The notes beneath the pieces were generated by a model. The model had not been told where the DNA came from. It was given only the letters and a program-made list of their open reading frames with translations, and did no database searches. Shown piece by piece: positions 44,901-56,020 of a stretch of DNA of 64,000 nt; the stretch's first letter is position 1; each line of letters begins with the position of its first letter. The stretch comes from Armigeres subalbatus (Eukaryota > Arthropoda > Insecta > Diptera > Culicidae). The translations under genes were made by a program, and so were the position numbers. The DNA is taken from assembly GCF_024139115.2 (NCBI RefSeq), contig NC_085139.1, forward strand, positions 67,375,203 to 67,439,202, read 5' to 3'.

Positions 44901-47900
44901 TCTTGATAGGAGGCTTCCCAGATAGAAGGCTTCCGAGCCTCTTGATATGAGCCCTCCGAGCCTATTGAAAGGATGCTTCCAAACCTCTTGAAAGGAGGCT
45001 TCCGTGCCTCTTGAAAGGAGGTTTCCGAGCCTTTTGATAGGAGGTTTCCGAGCCTCTTGAAAGGAGTTTTCCGAGTCTCTTGAAAGGAGGTTTCCAAGCC
45101 TCTTGAAAGGAGGTTTCCAAGCCTCTTGAAAGGAGGCTTTCGAGCCTATTGAAAGGATGCTTCCTAGCCCCTTGAAAGGAGGCTTCCTAGCTTTTTGAAA
45201 AAAGGCTTCCTAGCCTCTTGAAGGGGGCTTCCTAGTCTCTTGAAAGGAGGCTTCCGAGCCTCTTGAAAGGAGGCTTCCAAACCTCTTGAAAGGAGGCTTC
45301 CGTGCCTCTTGAAAGGAGGTTTCCGAGCCTTTTGATAGGAGGTTTCCGAGCCTTTTGTTAGGAAGTTTCCAAGCCTTTTGAAAATAGGCTTCCGAGCCTT
45401 TTGAAAGAAGCCCTTCGAGCCTCTTGATAGGAGGTTTCCGAGCCTCTTGAAAGGAGGCTTCCGAGCCTCTTGAAAGGAGCCCTCCGAGCCTATTGAAAGG
45501 ATGCTTCCAAACCTCTTGAAAGGAGGCTTCCGTGCCGCTTGAAAGGAGGTTTCCGAGCCTTTTGATAGGAGGTTTCCGAGCCTCTTGAAAGGAGGTTTCC
45601 AAGCCTTTTGAAAGGAGGTTTCCAAGCCTCTTGAAAGGAGTCTTCCAAGCCTCTTGAAAGGAGGCTTCCGGGCCTCTTGCAAAGGGCCCTCCGAGCCTTT
45701 TAATAGGAGGTTTCCGAGGCTCTTGAAAGGAGGTTTCCAAGCCTCTTGAAAGGAGGCTTTCGAGCCTATTGAAAGGATGCTTCCTAGCCTCTTGAAAGGA
45801 GGCTTCCTAGCTTTTTGAAAGGAGGCTTCCTAGCCTCTTGAAGGGGGCTTCCTAGTCTCTTGAAAGGAGGCTTCCGAGCCTCTTGAAAGGAGGCTTCCGA
45901 GCCTCTTGAAAGGAGGCTTCCGGGCCTCTTGAAAGGATGCTTCAGAGCCTATTGAAAGGAGGCTTCCGAGCCTCTTGAAAGGAAGCTTCCAAGCCTCTTG
46001 AAAGGATGCTTACAAGCCTCTTGAAAGAAGGCTTCCGAGTCTCTTGAAAGGAGGCTTCCGAGCCTCTTGAAAGGAGGCTTCCGAGCCTCTTGAAAGGAGG
46101 CTTCCGAGCCTCTTGAAAGGAAGCTTCCGAGCCTCTTGAAAGGAAGCTTCCGAGCCTCTTGAGAGGAGGCTTCCGAGCCTCTTGAAAGGAGGCTTCCGAG
46201 CCTCTTGAAAGGAGGCTTCCGAGCCTCTTGAAGGAGGCAGGCCTGAGCCTCTTGAAAGGAGGCTTCTGAGCCTCTTGAAAGGAGGCTTCCAGCCTCTTGA
46301 AAGGAGGCTTCCAGGAGCCTCTTGAAAGGAGGCTCTGAGGCCTCTTGAAAGGAGGCTCTGAGCCTCTTGAAAGGAGGCTTCTGAGCTCTTGAAAGGAGGC
46401 TTCCAGGCCTCTTGAAAGGAGGCTCTGAGCCTCTTGAAAGGAGGCTTCCAGAGCCTCTTGGAAGGAAGTTTGAGTCTCTTGAAAGGAGGCTTCCGAGCCT
46501 CTTGAAAGGAGTTTCCAAGCCTCTTGAAACGATGTTTCCAAGCCTCTTGAGAGGAGGTTTCCGACCCTCTTGAAAGGAGGTTTTCGAGCCTCTTGAAAGG
46601 AGGTTTCCGAGCCTCTTGAAATGAGGCTTTCGAGCCTCTTGAAAGGAAGCTTTCGAACCTCTTGAAAGGAGACTTCTGAGCCTCTTGAAAGGAGGCTTCC
46701 GAGCCTCTTGGAAGGAAGTTTCCGAGTCTCTTGAAAGGAGGCTTCCGAGCCTCTTGAAAGGAGTTTCCAAGCCTCTTGAAATGATGTTTCCGAGCCTCTT
46801 GAGAGGAGGTTTCCGACCCTCTTGAAAGGAGGTTTTCGAGCCTCTTGAAAGGAGTTTCCAAGCCTCTTGAAATGATGTTTCCGAGCCTCTTGAGAGGAGG
46901 TTTCCGAGCCTCTTGAAAGGAGGCTTCCGAGCCTCTTGAAAGGAGCCCTCCGAGCCTATTGAAAGGATGCTTCCAAACCTCTTGAAAGGAGGCTTCCGTG
47001 CCGCTTGAAAGGAGGTTTCCGAGCCTTTTGATAGGAGGTTTCCGAGCCTCTTGAAAGGAGGTTTCCAAGCCTTTTGAAAGGAGGTTTCCAAGCCTCTTGA
47101 AAGGAGTCTTCCAAGCCTCTTGAAAGGAGGCTTCAGCCCCTCTGCAAAGGGCCCTCTGAGCCTTTAATAGGAGGTTTCTGAGGCTCTTGAAAGGAGGTTT
47201 CAAGCCTTTTAAAAGGATGCTTCCGAGCCTATTAGAATCATGCTTCCTAGCCTCTTGAAAGGAGGCTTCCTAGCTTTGAAAGGAGGCTTCCTAGCCTCTT
47301 GAAGGGGGCTTCCTAGTCTCTTGAAAGGAGGCTTCCAGAGCCTCTTGAAAGGAGGCTTCAGAGCCTCTTGAAAGGAGGCTTCGGGCCTCTTGAAAGGATG
47401 CTTCAGAGCCTATTGAAAGGAGGCTTCAGGCCTCTTGAAAGGAAGCTTCAAGCCTCTTGAAAGGATGCTTACAAGCCTCTTGAAAGAGGCTTCTGAGTCT
47501 CTTGAAAGGAGGCTTCCTGAGCCTCTTGAAAGGAGGCTTCCTGAGCCTCTTGAAAGGAGGCTTGAGCCTCTTGAAGGAAGCTTCCAGCCTCTTGAAAGGA
47601 AGCTTCTGAGCCTCTTGAGAGGAGGCTTCTGAGCCTCTTGAAAGGAGGCTTCTGAGCCTCTTGAAAGGAGGCTTGAGCCTCTTGAAAGGAGGCCTGAGCC
47701 TCTTGAAAGGAGGCTTCCAAGCCTCTTGAAAGGAGGCTTGAGCCTCTTGAAAGGAGGCTTCTGAGCCTCTTGAAAGGAGGCTTCCTGAGCCTCTTGAAAG
47801 GAGGCTTCTGAGCCTCTTGAAAGGAGGCTTCCGAGCCTCTTGAAAGGAGGCTTCCGAGCCTCTTGAAAGGAGGCTTCCGAGCCTCTTGAAAGGAGGCTTC

Positions 47901-50900
47901 CGAGCCTCTTGAAAGGAGGCTTCCGAGCCTCTTGAAAGGAGGCTTCCGAGCCTCTTGAAAGGAGGCTTCCGAGCCTCTTGGAAGGAAGTTTCCGAGTCTC
48001 TTGAAAGGAGGCTTCCGAGCCTCTTGAAAGGAGTTTCCAAGCCTCTTGAAACGATGTTTCCAAGCCTCTTGAGAGGAGGTTTCCGACCCTCTTGAAAGGA
48101 GGTTTTCGAGCCTCTTGAAAGGAGGTTTCCGAGCCTCTTGAAATGAGGCTTTCGAGCCTCTTGAAAGGAAGCTTTCGAACCTCTTGAAAGGAGACTTCTG
48201 AGCCTCTTGAAAGGAGGCTTCCGAGCCTCTTGGAAGGAAGTTTCCGAGTCTCTTGAAAGGAGGCTTCCGAGCCTCTTGAAAGGAGTTTCCAAGCCTCTTG
48301 AAATGATGTTTCCGAGCCTCTTGAGAGGAGGTTTCCGACCCTCTTGAAAGGAGGTTTTCGAGCCTCTTGAAAGGAGTTTCCAAGCCTCTTGAAATGATGT
48401 TTCCGAGCCTCTTGAGAGGAGGTTTCCGACCCTCTTGAAAGGAGGTTTTCGAGCCTCTTGAAAGGAGGTTTCCGAGCCTCTTGAGATGAGGCTTTCGAGC
48501 CTCTGGAAATGAGGCTTTCGAGCCTCTTGAAAGGAAGCTTTCGAACCTCTTGAAAGGAGACTTCTGAGCCTCTTGAAAGGAGGCTTCCGAGCCTCTTGGA
48601 AGGAAGTTTCCGAGTCTCTTGAAAGGAGGCTTCCGAGCCTCTTGAAAGGAGTTTCCAAGCCTCTTGAAATGATGTTTCCGAGCCTCTTGAGAGGAGGTTT
48701 CCGACCCTCTTGAAAGGAGGTTTTCGAGCCTCTTGAAAGGAGTTTCCAAGCCTCTTGAAATGATGTTTCCGAGCCTCTTGAGAGGAGGTTTCCGACCCTC
48801 TTGAAAGGAGGTTTTCGAGCCTCTTGAAAGGAGGTTTCCGAGCCTTTTGAGATGAGGCTTTCGAACCTCTGGAAATGAGGCTTTCGAGCCTCTTGAAAGG
48901 AGGCTTCCGAGCCTCTTGAAAGGAGGCTTCCGAGCCTCTTGAAAGGAGGCTTCCGAGCCTCTTGAAAGGAGGCTTCCGAGCCTCTTGAAAGGAGGCTTCC
49001 GAGCCTCTTGAAAGGAGGCTTCCGAGCCTCTTGAAAGGAGGCTTCTGAGCCTCTTGAAAGGAGGCTTCTGAGCCTCTTGAAAGGAGGCTTCTGAGCCTCT
49101 TGAAAGGAGGCTTCTGAGCCTCTTGAAAGGAGGCTCTGAGCCTCTTGAAAGGAGGCTCTGAGCCTCTTGAAAGGAGGCTTCTGAGCCTCTTGAAAGGAGG
49201 CTGAGCCTCTTGAAAGGAGGCTTCTGAGCCTCTTGAAAGGAGGCTTCTGAGCCTCTTGAAAGGAGGCTTCCAGGCCTCTTGAAAGGAGGCTTCTGCGCCT
49301 CTTGAAAGGAGGCTTGAGCCTCTTGAAAGGAGGCTCTGAGCCTCTTGAAAGGAGGCTTCTGAGCCTCTTGAAAGGAGGCCTGAGCCTCTTGAAAGGAGGC
49401 TTCTGAGCCTCTTGAAAGGAGGCTGGAGCCTCTTGAAAGGAGGCCTGAGCCTCTTGAAAGGAGGCTTGAGCCTCTTGAAAGGAGGCTCTGAGCCTCTTGA
49501 AAGGAGGCCTGAGCCTCTTGAAAGGAGGCTCTGAGCCTCTTGAAAGGAGGCTTCTGAGCCTCTTGAAAGGAGGCTCTGAGCCTCTTGAAAGGAGGCTTCC
49601 GAGCCTCTTGAAAGGAGGCTTCCGAGCCTCTTGAAAGGAGGCTTCCGAGCCTCTTGGAAGGAGGTTTCCGAGTCTCTTGAAAGGAGGCTTCCGAGCCTTT
49701 TGAAAGAAGGCTTCCTAGCCCCTTGAAAGGAGGCTTCCTAGCCTCTTGAAAGGAGGCTTCCTAGCCTCTTGAAAGGAGGCTTCCAAGCCTATTGAAAGAA
49801 GGCTTTCGAGCCTCTTAAAAGGAGGCTTCCGAGCCTCTTGAAAGGAGCCTTCCGAGCCTCTTGAAAGAAGGCTTCCGATCCTCTTGAAAGGAGGCTTCCG
49901 AGCCTCTTGAAAGGAGGTTTCCGAGCCTCTTGACAGAAGGCTTCCGAGCCTCTTGAAAGGAGGCTTCCGAGATTCTTGAAAGGAGGTTTCCGAGCCTCTT
50001 AAAAGGAGGCTTTCGAGCCTCTTGAAAGGAGGCCTTCGAGCCTCTTGAAAGGAGGCCTTCGAGCCTCTTGAAAGGAGGCTTCCGAGCCTCTTGAAAGGAG
50101 GCTTCCGAGCCTCTTGGAAGGAGGCTTCCGAGATTCTTAAAAGAAGGCTTCCGATACTCTTGGAAGGAGGCTTCCGAGACTCTTGGAAGGAGGCTTCCGA
50201 GACTCTTGAAAGGAGGCTTCCGAGACTCTTGGAAGGAGGTTTTCGAGACTCTTAGAAGGAGGCTTCCGAGACTCTTGAAAGGAGGTTTCCGAGCCTCTTA
50301 AAAGGAGGCTTTCGAGCCTCTTGAAAGGAGGCCTTCGAGCCTCTTGAAAGGAGGCCTTCGAGCCTCTTGAAAGGAGGCTTCCGAGCCTCTTGAAAGGAGG
50401 CTTCCGAGCCTCTTGAAAGGAGGCTTCCGAGCCTCTTGAAAGGAGGCTTCCGAGCCTCTTCAAAGGAGGCTTCCGAGACTCTTGGAAGGAGGCTTCCGAG
50501 ACTCTTGGAAGGAGGCTTCCGAGACTCTTGAAAGGAGGCTTCCGAGACTCTTGAAGGAGGCTTCCGAGACTCTTGAAAGGAGGCTTCCGAGACTCTTGAA
50601 AGAAGGCTTCCGAGCCTCTTAAAAGGAGGCTTTCTAGCCTCTTGAAAGGAGGCTTTCTAGCCTCTTGAAAGGAGGCCTCTAGCATTTTGGAAAGAGGCTT
50701 CCGTTGCATTTTGAAAAGAGGCTTCCGAAGCTTTTGAAAGGAGACCTCCGAGCCTCTTGAAAAGAGGCTTCCGAGCCGCTTGAAAAGCGGCTTCCGAGCC
50801 TCTTGAAAAGCGGCTTCCGAGCCTCTTGAAAGTAAGCTTCCGAACCTCTTGAAATGAGGGTTCCGAGCCTCTTGAAAGGAAGCTTCCGAACCTCTTGAAA

Positions 50901-51660
50901 GGAGGCTTCCGAACCTCTTGAAATGAGGCTTCCGAGCTTCTTGAAAGGATGCCTTCGAGCCTCTTGAAAGGAGGCCTTCGAGCCTCTTGAAAGTAGGCCT
51001 TAAAGCCTCTTGAAAGGAGGCCTTCGAGCCTTTTGAAAGGAGGCTTTCGAGCTTCTTGAAAGGAGGCTTCCGAGCCTCTTGAAAGGAGGCTTCCGAGTCT
51101 CTTGGAAAGAGGCTTCCGAGCCTCTTGAAAGGAGCGTTTTGAACACGAACACGCAATTTCGTGTTCAGATGCATCTCTGCATCCAAGCCGCTCGAAAGAG
51201 GCTTCCAAGCCTCTTGAAAGGGGGCTTCCGAGCCGCTTGAAAGGAGGCTTCCGAGCCTCTTGAGAGGATGTTTCCGAGGCTCTTGAGAGGATGTTTCCGA
51301 GGCTCTTGAAAGAAGGCTTCCGAGCCGCTTGAAATGAGGCTTCCGATCCTCTTGAGAGGAGGTTTCCGAGGCTCTTGATAGGAGGCTTCCGAGCCTCTTG
51401 AAATGAGGCTTCCGAGCCTCTTGGAAGGAGGCTTCCGAGTTTTTTGAAAGGAGGTTTCCAAGCCGCTTGAAAGAGGCTTTCGAGCATCTTGTGAGAAGTC
51501 TTTCGCGCCTCTTGAAGGAAGACTGTCGACCCTCTTGAAAGGAGGCTTTCGAGCCTTTTGAAAGGAAACTTACGAGCCTTCCGAGCCTCATGAAAGGAGG
51601 CTTCCGAGCCTCTTAAAAGAAGGCTTCCGAGTCTCTTGAAAGGTGGTTACCAAGCGCTCA
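41930..51660 (+). repeat. 23-bp minisatellite array C, in ELOVL intron 2
   Basis: About 420 units of the GAGGCTTCCGAGCCTC + TTGAAAG family, filling 9.7 kb of the 11.3-kb intron. The left third contains higher-order repeats marked by the oddity ACCCTTCTTGAA + ACGCCTTCCGAG (about 42475, 42853, 43448, 44401). The middle contains a ~1.45-kb tandem duplication (45478 versus 46933). Windows at 46.23-46.47, 47.13-47.81 and 49.03-49.58 kb have irregular loop lengths. The right part is regular again, with ACTC variants (GAGACTCTTGG). Minus-strand open frames up to 484 codons are repeat artefacts. Confidence 0.93.
51140..51183. repeat. Two adjacent perfect hairpins inside array C
   Basis: TGAACACGAA (51140-51149) pairs with TTCGTGTTCA (51158-51167), a 10-bp perfect stem with an 8-nt loop. 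GATGCA (51168-51173) then pairs with TGCATC (51178-51183). The hairpins touch without spacer and form a unique island in the otherwise regular minisatellite. Confidence 0.85.
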
Positions 51661-51973
51661 AAAGAAGCTTTCGAATATATTTTTCGACGAATTAGCGAAA
51701 TGATGCGATTCAGTCCGAAAACTCAAGCGCGATGCTCTCCCTGCAGAATCGCAAGCGATGAGGCGTCTTTGATTAAAATTTGAGTATGATTATACCATCA
51801 CTGATTCTGTTCTATAAAAAACCAGTTGACACAAAGTTAGGTAGACACGAACTATGTTGAAGCTATTGGAGTCATATTCCTGATTGAAAGTACATTCGGG
51901 TTCCTCGCTTATGAATGAATCTTTTGATCCTCGTCACTAATGTATGCGATGTTTCTCTCTTCTTTCCTTACAG
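51661..51973 (+). other. ELOVL intron 2, right end
   Basis: Unique sequence between array C and the TTTCCTTACAG acceptor at 51973. No other exon is seen. Confidence 0.65.
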
Positions 51974-52054
51974 TATTTACAGAGTGGCTGGTGGGGCCAC
52001 TATAGCTTTAAGTGTCAACCAGTAGATTATTCGGATAACCCCCTTGCCTTACGG
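51974..52054 (+). CDS. ELOVL elongase, coding exon 3
   Basis: Twenty-seven codons (residues 85-111), phase 0 on both sides. YLQSGWWGHYSFKCQPVDYS contains the GWW..YS..CQPVDYS block conserved among animal ELOVL1/7-type elongases. The acceptor is TTACAG and the donor GGGTAAGT (GT at 52055). It lies in the lumenal loop between membrane helices in the family model. Confidence 0.93.
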
Positions 52055-52119
52055 GTAAGTTGCCAGCTTGAAGCGCTATATGTGTACGAAGATACTGGAG
52101 CTCTGTTATGCTATTTCAG

Positions 52120-52282
52120 ATGGCGCGGACGTGCTGGTGGTACTACATCTCCAAGTTCACCGAATTCTTCGACACGTTGTTCTTCCTGCTGCGAAAGAAG
52201 AACCAGCACGTGTCAACTCTGCACGTCATTCACCACGGATGTATGCCGTTCTCGGTGTGGATGGGCTTGAAATTCGCCCCCG
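52120..52282 (+). CDS. ELOVL elongase, coding exon 4 with catalytic histidine box
   Basis: Residues 112-165 plus one base. It carries KFTEFFDTLFFLLRKK (residues 123-138), the family signature KxxExxDT...LRKK, and the HVIHH catalytic box (HxxHH, His146, His149, His150), followed by the GCMPFSVWMGLKFAPG segment. The intron before it is only 65 bp, in contrast to the 8- and 11-kb introns upstream. The exon ends in phase 1 at CGGTAAGT (GT at 52283). The family next needs GGHSTF-like sequence and further helices, about 100-150 residues. I did not find these before 64000, so the gene is cut by the window. All visible catalytic residues are intact and no frameshift is seen. Confidence 0.95.
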
Positions 52283-55010
52283 GTAAGTTGTCCACCTTTC
52301 ACCCCCCTGTGTGCCATGATTCGATTCGATTGTAAAAATAGACATCGGGTAGACAGATCAAACGCATGAGCAACCGCAACCAGGCAGACTAGGTGTGTTG
52401 TAGATTTCGCTTCAATTTTCACCAAGCTGCAACGCATTGGTCGACGTGCTCTCTATACACGCTTCGAGCATTAACTGGTAAGGGTACCACTACCAAACCC
52501 GGGCGGCAGCAGAAACCAGGAATTGTGTAATCCTGCGAGAGCTGCTGCTGCAAATAGGCAGCGCACTACCAACTTGGTCGTACCTACAACTACGGACGAG
52601 TACAAGCACGTCTTCTCGCGCGACGCAGACCGGCGTCTTTCCCATCCTCAATGGAGTATTTGTTTCGCGTAAATAAATACTGACGTTTAATATTTACCGT
52701 TATTGCGTACTACCTAGAGCCAGAGCCGCATTTGCAATTTTGAGGTTCCATCCATTTGAATTGGAATTAAGGTTTCCGAAGATTATCGATTCCATTAATT
52801 TGATTCGCAAGCAGCAAAATAAACAATGGCTTGTTCTGAAGCATACACGTTTAGTTGCCTTTTTTTTAACAAACTCCTTGAATGCGGGCCTATCTAGTGT
52901 CGTATGAAGGCCGATAAGCAGGGTGCAGTATAGACATTCCAATTGTTCATTAAATTATGAGATTATTCTGCAATTGTAATCTGGGCAAATGTACATGAAA
53001 GGAGGATCGTAAAATCCGTAAAATCATATTTTTTATGCATGCGAATATTGTTCATGTGTAATGCTGACAAGATACAGATCGAATCTGGTATTTCCAAAAT
53101 TAGCAGAGAAAGTTAAATCGTTATTCGAATGTCCATTTTCTGTAGACTGACTACTATGTTTTTTAGCACTATGAAATAATGTGCTTAAGAATTGTGACCT
53201 TGCAAAAATCGGATTTTATTTAAATATGCAAAAACCAGTACAATATTTGACCACCACATTTCCCAGTAAAAGCAGTCAGTTCCCCTTATATTGATCAGGC
53301 TTGTGATCATCCCTTACTAACGTTTCGTAACCTTCAATTTTAATCATAACATAATCTATAGGATGTTGCCTTTCTCCACCTTCTCTCGCATCGAACTGGA
53401 GGTGTCCGAAATGGGGTCAAGTTCAGCAGCGCGGCGAGATCACCGTTGACCAAAATATCTCGCCGATGCACGTTTGCACAACGCTCACGACACAATCACG
53501 GGACTCGTCCGTTCAACGTCCGATCGCCCGCGGGCTGGTTTTCGCGCCGACCACCACTGGGCCGGCACCTGTTACTAGACCAGGCCCCCTGCCCGGTGCA
53601 TAAACCACACACGCCTCCAACGGATCGCCGATGCTGGCGCAAGGAAATGCATTGCCCTTTCGTTTCCAACGTTTTTTTTTTCGGAATTCTCTTTTCGGCA
53701 TCGAATTGCCGTTTTCGGGCATTTGTGCATCGAGCGCGCGCGCACACACTATTTCAGAGTGTTGAACCGGTTTCGGCCGTTTATGTCATAATAGCCGCCT
53801 GCAATCAACACAATATTTCGATGCATGTGGTTTGCCCCGGTCGTGGATTGCGGCCAAGCTGCGCCACTCCAAGTCAGTAGGGCAAGACATACATGCGTGC
53901 GGTGTTTCGCGTTCACCAGCACAGCCAGCACTAACCTTAATGAGTTATAGACACTGGCTGTCGATTCCAACGAAGAACCGAGGCGACGGCGCGAGTGGTG
54001 AACTATCAGTTGGTGGAACCGAACCGGTGTGACGTCACGATCAGCAATACAGCCAATGGAACGTGTGACGTTAAATTCCAGCGGAGAAAAAAGTTTGAAA
54101 TGGAATGACTTCGCACGTCTATGGAATCTACGGTGTTTATATGAATGGCTGCAGGATTACGATGGGTGTGAATTTGCATGACCTTTCCCTAAGCCGGTAA
54201 ATTTTGTTCTTCGAGCGATTGATGGTGGTAGTGTGATGGGGTGGAATATTACATGTTTACGTTGAATCATGAGACTAGAGCAAGATATAAAAGTAAAAGT
54301 GTGGCATCCGTCTTCTTGAGTTACGACAGGGGGAGGAATTTTGAAGGCCGTGTGCGGTATGTAAAGATGTGAAGATCGACTTGGGCGGTATGTTTTGTTT
54401 TTTGTTTTTACGTGGGGCTAGCGAGGAGATGAATTAAAGTTTATTTCATTTTATTAAAGCACGGTTTTTGGCCTTGGTAGAACATATTTCAAATACTATA
54501 AACGGCTTGTTAACTCTTATGTTACCGACAGGACAGGATATCCGGGTATCTTTTTCGATTTCTAAATAAATTGTCAAGTCAGTGACATCTTCATACAAGA
54601 CATCATTTAGATTTGGGTGATATCAAATTGAAAATCCAGCAAGAGGGGGCTTGGGAAGCACTTCTGAATATTTTACCCCGTAACGTACCGACAGGGTACC
54701 TGGGTTCGTTTTTGGTATGACGATAACTTCATCAGTTTTAGACCGATTTGGATAATGGACGATTCTGTTTGCTTATCGTCCTCTATCCAATTCATGCCAC
54801 ATATAATCGATTCGTACCACCTGGTTATCGGAACTCCGGATTTACTAGACCATGTTCCAAGAAATGGATAATTTAATGTTATAGAAACCTAGTGAGATTT
54901 CTTGTATCCTGAGCAGGGAATATAAAATAACAACATTGTCCTCTCTTGTAAATGTTGGGACAAACTCAACTCGCAATAAGTATTGTCCTAAACTGCAACA
55001 TAATAGATGA
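52283..55010 (+). other. Presumed ELOVL intron 4, unique part
   Basis: No further elongase exon is recognised. 53400-54050 is CpG-rich with CGCGCGCGC and could hold a regulatory region or a start of another transcript, but no protein is identifiable. Confidence 0.5.
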
Positions 55011-55014
55011 TCGC

Positions 55015-55910
55015 CTGCCGCGCATTTAGAGAAGTAGTCGGTTTCCGACGGGAATTTCCAGAGACATCGACGGTAATCCTCCAAGCATACCGAAGGGAAC
55101 CTCCAGGGATTCTGAAGGCAATCCACCTGGGATTCCGACAGGAATGCCCCAGGGAGTCCGACGGGAATGTTCCAGAGAATCCAACGGAAATGTTTAAGGG
55201 ATTCCAATGAGAATCTTCTAGAGATTCCGAATGGAATCCTCCAGGGATTCCGACGGGAGTATTCCAGAAATTCCGGCGGGAGTGTTCCATGAGCTCCAAC
55301 GGGAATGATCCAGATATTCTGTTAGAAATCCTCTAGGAATTCTAACGTAGGCAATGTTCAAGGGATGTAGAACATGTAGAAGAATGTAGATGTAGATGTA
55401 GAATAAACAATTCGTCAAAGGGTTTCGAAACAATCTGTCGAGAGATCCCGAAGCAAATCGTCGAGGGACTCCGAATTAGTCCTCCAGGGATTCCGGAAAT
55501 AATCTTTTTTTTTTGGGGTTTTTAGCCCTAGGCTAGTTTACATCAGGATAAAGAATCCTCCAGCGATTTCTAAGGGAATCCTCCATAGATGTAGAAGCAA
55601 ATCTTCAAAGGATTCCGAAGCAATTCGTTGAGGGATTCCAAAGCAAATCTTCGAGGAATTCGGAACTAAATCTTTGAGGAATTCCAAAGCAAACCGTCGA
55701 TATATTCCAAAGCGAATCGTCAAATTAGCAAAGCAATTCGTCGAGAGACTCCGTATTAAATATTCAAGCGATTCTGTAGCATATCGTCGAAGTATTCTGT
55801 ATCAAATCGTCAAGGAATTTCGAAGCAAATCTTCGTACGATTCCGAAACAAATCTTCGAATGACTCCATTAAGAATTCCGAAGCAAATTAGTGATTTCAG
55901 TGATTCCTTC
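55015..55910. repeat. Degenerate GATTCC/GGAATC repeat
   Basis: Words such as GGGATTCCGACGGGAATC, CTCCAGGGATTCCGA and, from 55430, GATTCCGAAGCAAATCTTCG recur every 22-27 bp. It looks like a distant relative of the TTCC-rich minisatellites. Short open frames on both strands are by-products. Confidence 0.65.
55503..55549 (-). mobile_element. Short 3' end of a poly(A)-tailed retroposon
   Basis: On the minus strand, ATGTAAACTAGCCTAGGGCT, then AAAAACCCC, is followed by a run of about 11 A. It interrupts the surrounding repeat and looks like a severely 5'-truncated non-LTR insertion. The family is not identified and no target duplication is clear. Confidence 0.45.
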
Positions 55911-56020
55911 AAGAATATCTTCTGGGAACCCATCGTGAAATCCACCCGATTTTTTTTTCAAGAATTCATCCAAAAAGTTATACAGGGTTCGAATCGAAAA
56001 TTCCCTCATGGATTTATCCT

